This document shows positions 61,760-64,000 of a stretch of 64,000 bases of DNA, piece by piece. Source of the DNA: Sindora glabra (lineage: Eukaryota; Streptophyta; Magnoliopsida; Fabales; Fabaceae); the NCBI GenBank assembly GCA_020226215.1, contig CM035228.1, positions 68,731,989 through 68,795,988 of the forward strand, read 5' to 3'. The notes under the pieces are model-generated. The model was not told the DNA's origin and searched no databases. It worked only from the letters and a program-made list of their open reading frames with translations. Numbering within the stretch: position 1 is the first letter of the stretch; each line of letters begins with the position of its first letter. A program made the position numbers and the translations under genes.

Positions 61760-61985
61760 TTTGATTTTAGTTTAAAAATCTTTCTAATGATATATGCATA
61801 ATATTTCAATTTATATTATTAATTTCTTTTTAATATTTTACAATTTATTTAATTATTAACATATCATTAATATTTATATATTATAATTAATATTTATATT
61901 TAATATATTTAATTATTATATTTAATATTTAAAACTCAATTTTATTTATTTTTTAATTTTTTATTAATATATTATTAATACCAAT
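61760..61985. other. Very AT-rich junction segment
   Basis: A stretch of TTTAATAT/ATTAATATT-like low-complexity sequence lies between the gypsy gag remnant and the plastid-derived insertion. No gene or element ends are recognised. Confidence 0.5.
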
Positions 61986-62211
61986 AATTATTAATACTAA
62001 GGGAACCTTTGCACTCTTTAGCAATTTCGACTTAAGAAGATGTGAAATCGTCTTTCTCTCTATAAAAATGGTGCGTTCCGAAATGTGAAGTAGAAGATAA
62101 GGGATTTCATAATTAGAGTTTTGAATAAGATGACCTTTTCTTTTTTTCATTCTTAATTACCTTTTTTCAATATAAAAAAATTATAAGAATGAGAGGTATT
62201 AAGTTTTTTAT

Positions 62212-62333
62212 CACATTAGCACTAAGCTATTTTTCCGCAAGACCTCCCCTATAATATCGTCACCACAATAGAGTTTAACTACCAAGTTTGAGATGAATTA
62301 GTGTGGTTTCTTTATGCCTAGGACACCATAATA
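62212..62333 (-). pseudogene. rrn5: rrn5 (plastid 5S rRNA) copy, decayed
   Basis: The minus strand starts TATTATGGTGTCCTAGGCAT and keeps the 5S rRNA pattern (TTGGTAGTTAAACTCTATTG, then TAGGGGAGGTC, then TGCGGAAAAATAGC). Length 122 matches plastid 5S (about 121). Many G/C positions have become A/T. Confidence 0.9.
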
Positions 62334-62542
62334 TCAAACCATGAATGAAGAAAGGCATGAGAGAAAAGCATATTAGCTATTGATTGTGAGGCCCTAATTC
62401 TTGATTGGAAGGGACACCAAAAGCCTTTGCCCTTCCATCCTTTAGATAAATAAGGAGGGAGGGTAGAGCTTTTAGAAAGAGTTGAACAATAAAAATAGAT
62501 GGCGAGTGTCTGATCGAATTGATTGGGTCATGTGAGAACAAG

Positions 62543-62646
62543 GTTCAAGTTTACCAATTTGTTAAGATGCCTCAACTGCATACGTCACTACGCTTCCACT
62601 TGACACCTACTGTTAATGATAAATGACTCATCTTATCGTGACATTC
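62543..62646 (-). pseudogene. rrn4.5: rrn4.5 (plastid 4.5S rRNA) copy, decayed
   Basis: Minus strand from 62646: GAATGTCACGATAAGATGAG to AAACTTGAAC at 62543, 104 bases. It aligns over its whole length with plant plastid 4.5S rRNA (about 103 bases), including TAGGTGTCAAGTGGAAG and TGAGGCATC. Transitions dominate the differences. Confidence 0.92.
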
Positions 62647-62745
62647 TCTTGAATTCTCATGACTTTTGTCGCTCCATCCCCACAAGGGTAGAGAACCCAT
62701 CACTATCTTGGTTGTACTACTAGACGCTTTGGGGAAGTTCAAGTA

Positions 62746-64000
62746 GGAAAGCACTCATCTTAGGTGGCCTTACTACTTAGATGCTTTCAGAAGTTATCTA
62801 CTCTACACTTGGCTACCTAACACTTACCATGGGGACAATAATTGACACACTAGAGGTGCATCCTTCCTGATCCTCTTGTACTAAGGAAAGGTCCTCTCAA
62901 TGCTCTAATGCCTACACTAAATATCGACTAAACTGTCTTATGACGTTCTAAACCTAACTCATATACTACTTTAATGGGTGAATAGCCTAACCTTTGGAGC
63001 ATACTATAGCCCCAAGTACCAAAAAGGCAATATCAAGGTGCTAAAACTTCCTGTCGATGTAAGCTCTTGTGGAAGATCAACCTATTATCCCTAGAGTAAC
63101 TTTTACTCATTAAGCAACAACCCTTCCACTCGACATTATTAGATCACTATAATCGACTTTCATCCTTGCTCGATGGGTAGGTCTTGCAGTCAAGCTCCTT
63201 TCTGCCCTCGCACTTAAAGGCCAATCTCCATCTAGCCCAAGGTGAACTTTTACACGTCTCCATTATCTTATAAAAGGCTTATGCCCCATAGAAACTATGT
63301 ACTTGAAATTATCCCTTAGTTGGTAGGTCTTAGCATAAAGTTAGAATTCTAGCTCTTCCAAAGTTGTATCTCACTAATGGCTCGAGCCCCATTAGAAGGA
63401 TGCCTCCTTCGCCTTCCATCTAAGCTACACAAAAAAGGCCTAAAGCTAATCCCAAGAAATAGTAAACGTTCACAAGGTCTTTCTATCCAGGTGCAGGTAG
63501 TTTGTATCTTTATAGATATGTCTATTTCACTGAACCTTTCTCTAAGAGAATACCTAGATTGTTACTGCTTTTATGCAAGTTGAAACTTATCCAACAAGGA
63601 ATTTTGCTACTTTAGGACCATTATAGTTATGGCCATTATTCACTAAGGCTTCAATCACTAACTCCTTTATTATCAAATCACCAACTTCCTTGACCTTCTA
63701 GCACTAGACATGTGTTAACCCTCATACATGGTCTTATGACTTTGTAAAGACTTGTGTTTTTGGTAAACAATCACCTGGGCTTGGTCACTGTGAGCACCTT
63801 TGTGAGAAGGCACCCCTTCTTTTGAAGTTATAGGACTATTTTGCCAAGTTCCTTAGAGAAAGTTATCTCACGCCCCTGAGTATTCTCTACCTACCCATTT
63901 GTGTCAATTTTGGGTACATGTACCTTTTTGTTGAAGGTCATTAAAGCTTTTCTTGGAAGTATGACATGGGTTACTTTAGCGTTATAATGTCTGGTACTCA
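62746..64000 (-). pseudogene. rrn23: rrn23 (plastid 23S rRNA) 3' part, decayed and cut by the window end
   Basis: The minus strand from the window end to about 62746 covers roughly the last 1.25 kb of plastid 23S rRNA. Recognisable pieces include the GGCGACTGTTTACC-type stretch (near 63770-63740) and the sarcin-ricin loop region (62882-62869, reading AGTACAAGAGGATC instead of AGTACGAGAGGACC). The 3' end ATGAGTGCTTTCC is at about 62746, with the usual roughly 100-base spacer to rrn4.5. The altered loop and many transitions show it is not a working rRNA. The frames at 62572-62754 and 63377-63583 are chance frames within it. Confidence 0.92.

Larger units (their letters stand above)
55095..61760 (-). 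mobile_element. Decayed Ty3/gypsy retrotransposon
   Basis: Minus-strand order from 61750 down: gag, CCHC knuckle, protease, reverse transcriptase, RNase H, integrase, then purine tract and 3' LTR at about 57335-57319 and below. This is the standard gypsy order, and the motifs suggest the chromovirus (Del/Tekay-like) group. All frames are broken. The 5' LTR is missing: sequence above about 61760 is AT-rich and then plastid-derived. The lower boundary is uncertain because a solo LTR sits at 53556-55094. Confidence 0.75.
61990..64000 (-). mobile_element. Nuclear plastid DNA insertion (NUPT), rrn23-rrn4.5-rrn5 segment
   Basis: The minus strand follows plastid gene order: 3' part of rrn23, spacer, rrn4.5, spacer, rrn5, then part of the spacer towards trnR-ACG. 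It stops near 61990 before any tRNA. Differences from the plastid rRNAs I know are mainly C-to-T and G-to-A, as expected for methylated cytosines decaying in the nucleus. It continues past the window end. No functional rRNA is expected. Confidence 0.92.

Noticed and set aside
62212..64000. Functional organellar or bacterial rRNA genes
   Set aside because: Order and lengths are plastid-like, but substitutions hit conserved positions such as the sarcin-ricin loop, and the flanking DNA is nuclear repeats. A decayed nuclear copy explains this better than a plastid contig or contamination.

Overview
The window is nuclear DNA of a flowering plant, most likely a dicot. The evidence is an AT-rich background, one cytosolic HSP70 gene with a plant-type intron, a dense layering of plant transposable elements, an endogenous plant pararetrovirus, and a decayed piece of plastid ribosomal DNA. 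Only one protein-coding gene looks functional. Nearly every other protein-like stretch is a broken transposon or viral remnant. I could not name the species from the sequence.

Layout: 0.1-7.5 kb is a decayed Ty1/copia element on the plus strand, with both LTRs recognisable and a 1.4-kb terminal-inverted-repeat element nested inside. 7.5-12.9 kb is AT-rich sequence with diverged repeats and a TA microsatellite. 12.9-16.2 kb is the ORF1 part and subterminal region of a minus-strand CACTA element, abutting a truncated minus-strand Ty3/gypsy element (16.2-19.3 kb). 21.9-22.4 kb is a MITE-like element with a 9-bp target duplication. The HSP70 gene is at 24.1-26.2 kb, with a long hairpin just before its start codon. 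28.7-33.5 kb is a second minus-strand CACTA element that runs into a 100-N assembly gap. After the gap come a minus-strand LTR fragment carrying palindromic GC-rich units (33.6-34.5 kb) and an endogenous caulimovirid-like pararetrovirus (34.5-39.6 kb).

39.6-42.1 kb looks LTR-derived. 42.5-46.3 kb holds three successive LINE endonuclease heads, all on the minus strand. 46.3-49.6 kb and 51.2-52.1 kb are LTR-like AT-rich sequence with a long TA tract. Two related solo LTRs with perfect 5-bp target duplications lie in opposite orientations (49.6-51.2 and 53.6-55.1 kb). A decayed minus-strand Ty3/gypsy element fills 55.1-61.7 kb. The last 2 kb is a nuclear plastid insertion covering rrn5, rrn4.5 and the 3' part of rrn23 on the minus strand.

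The elements do not form a pathway. The window is a nested, methylation-decayed repeat landscape around one chaperone gene. Features most worth a second look are the near-perfect hairpin at the HSP70 start, the HSP70 product lacking its C-terminal EEVD tail, the tandem duplication that copied a retrotransposon/host junction, the pararetrovirus with an ATGA-coupled downstream ORF, and the palindromic tandem units inside an LTR.
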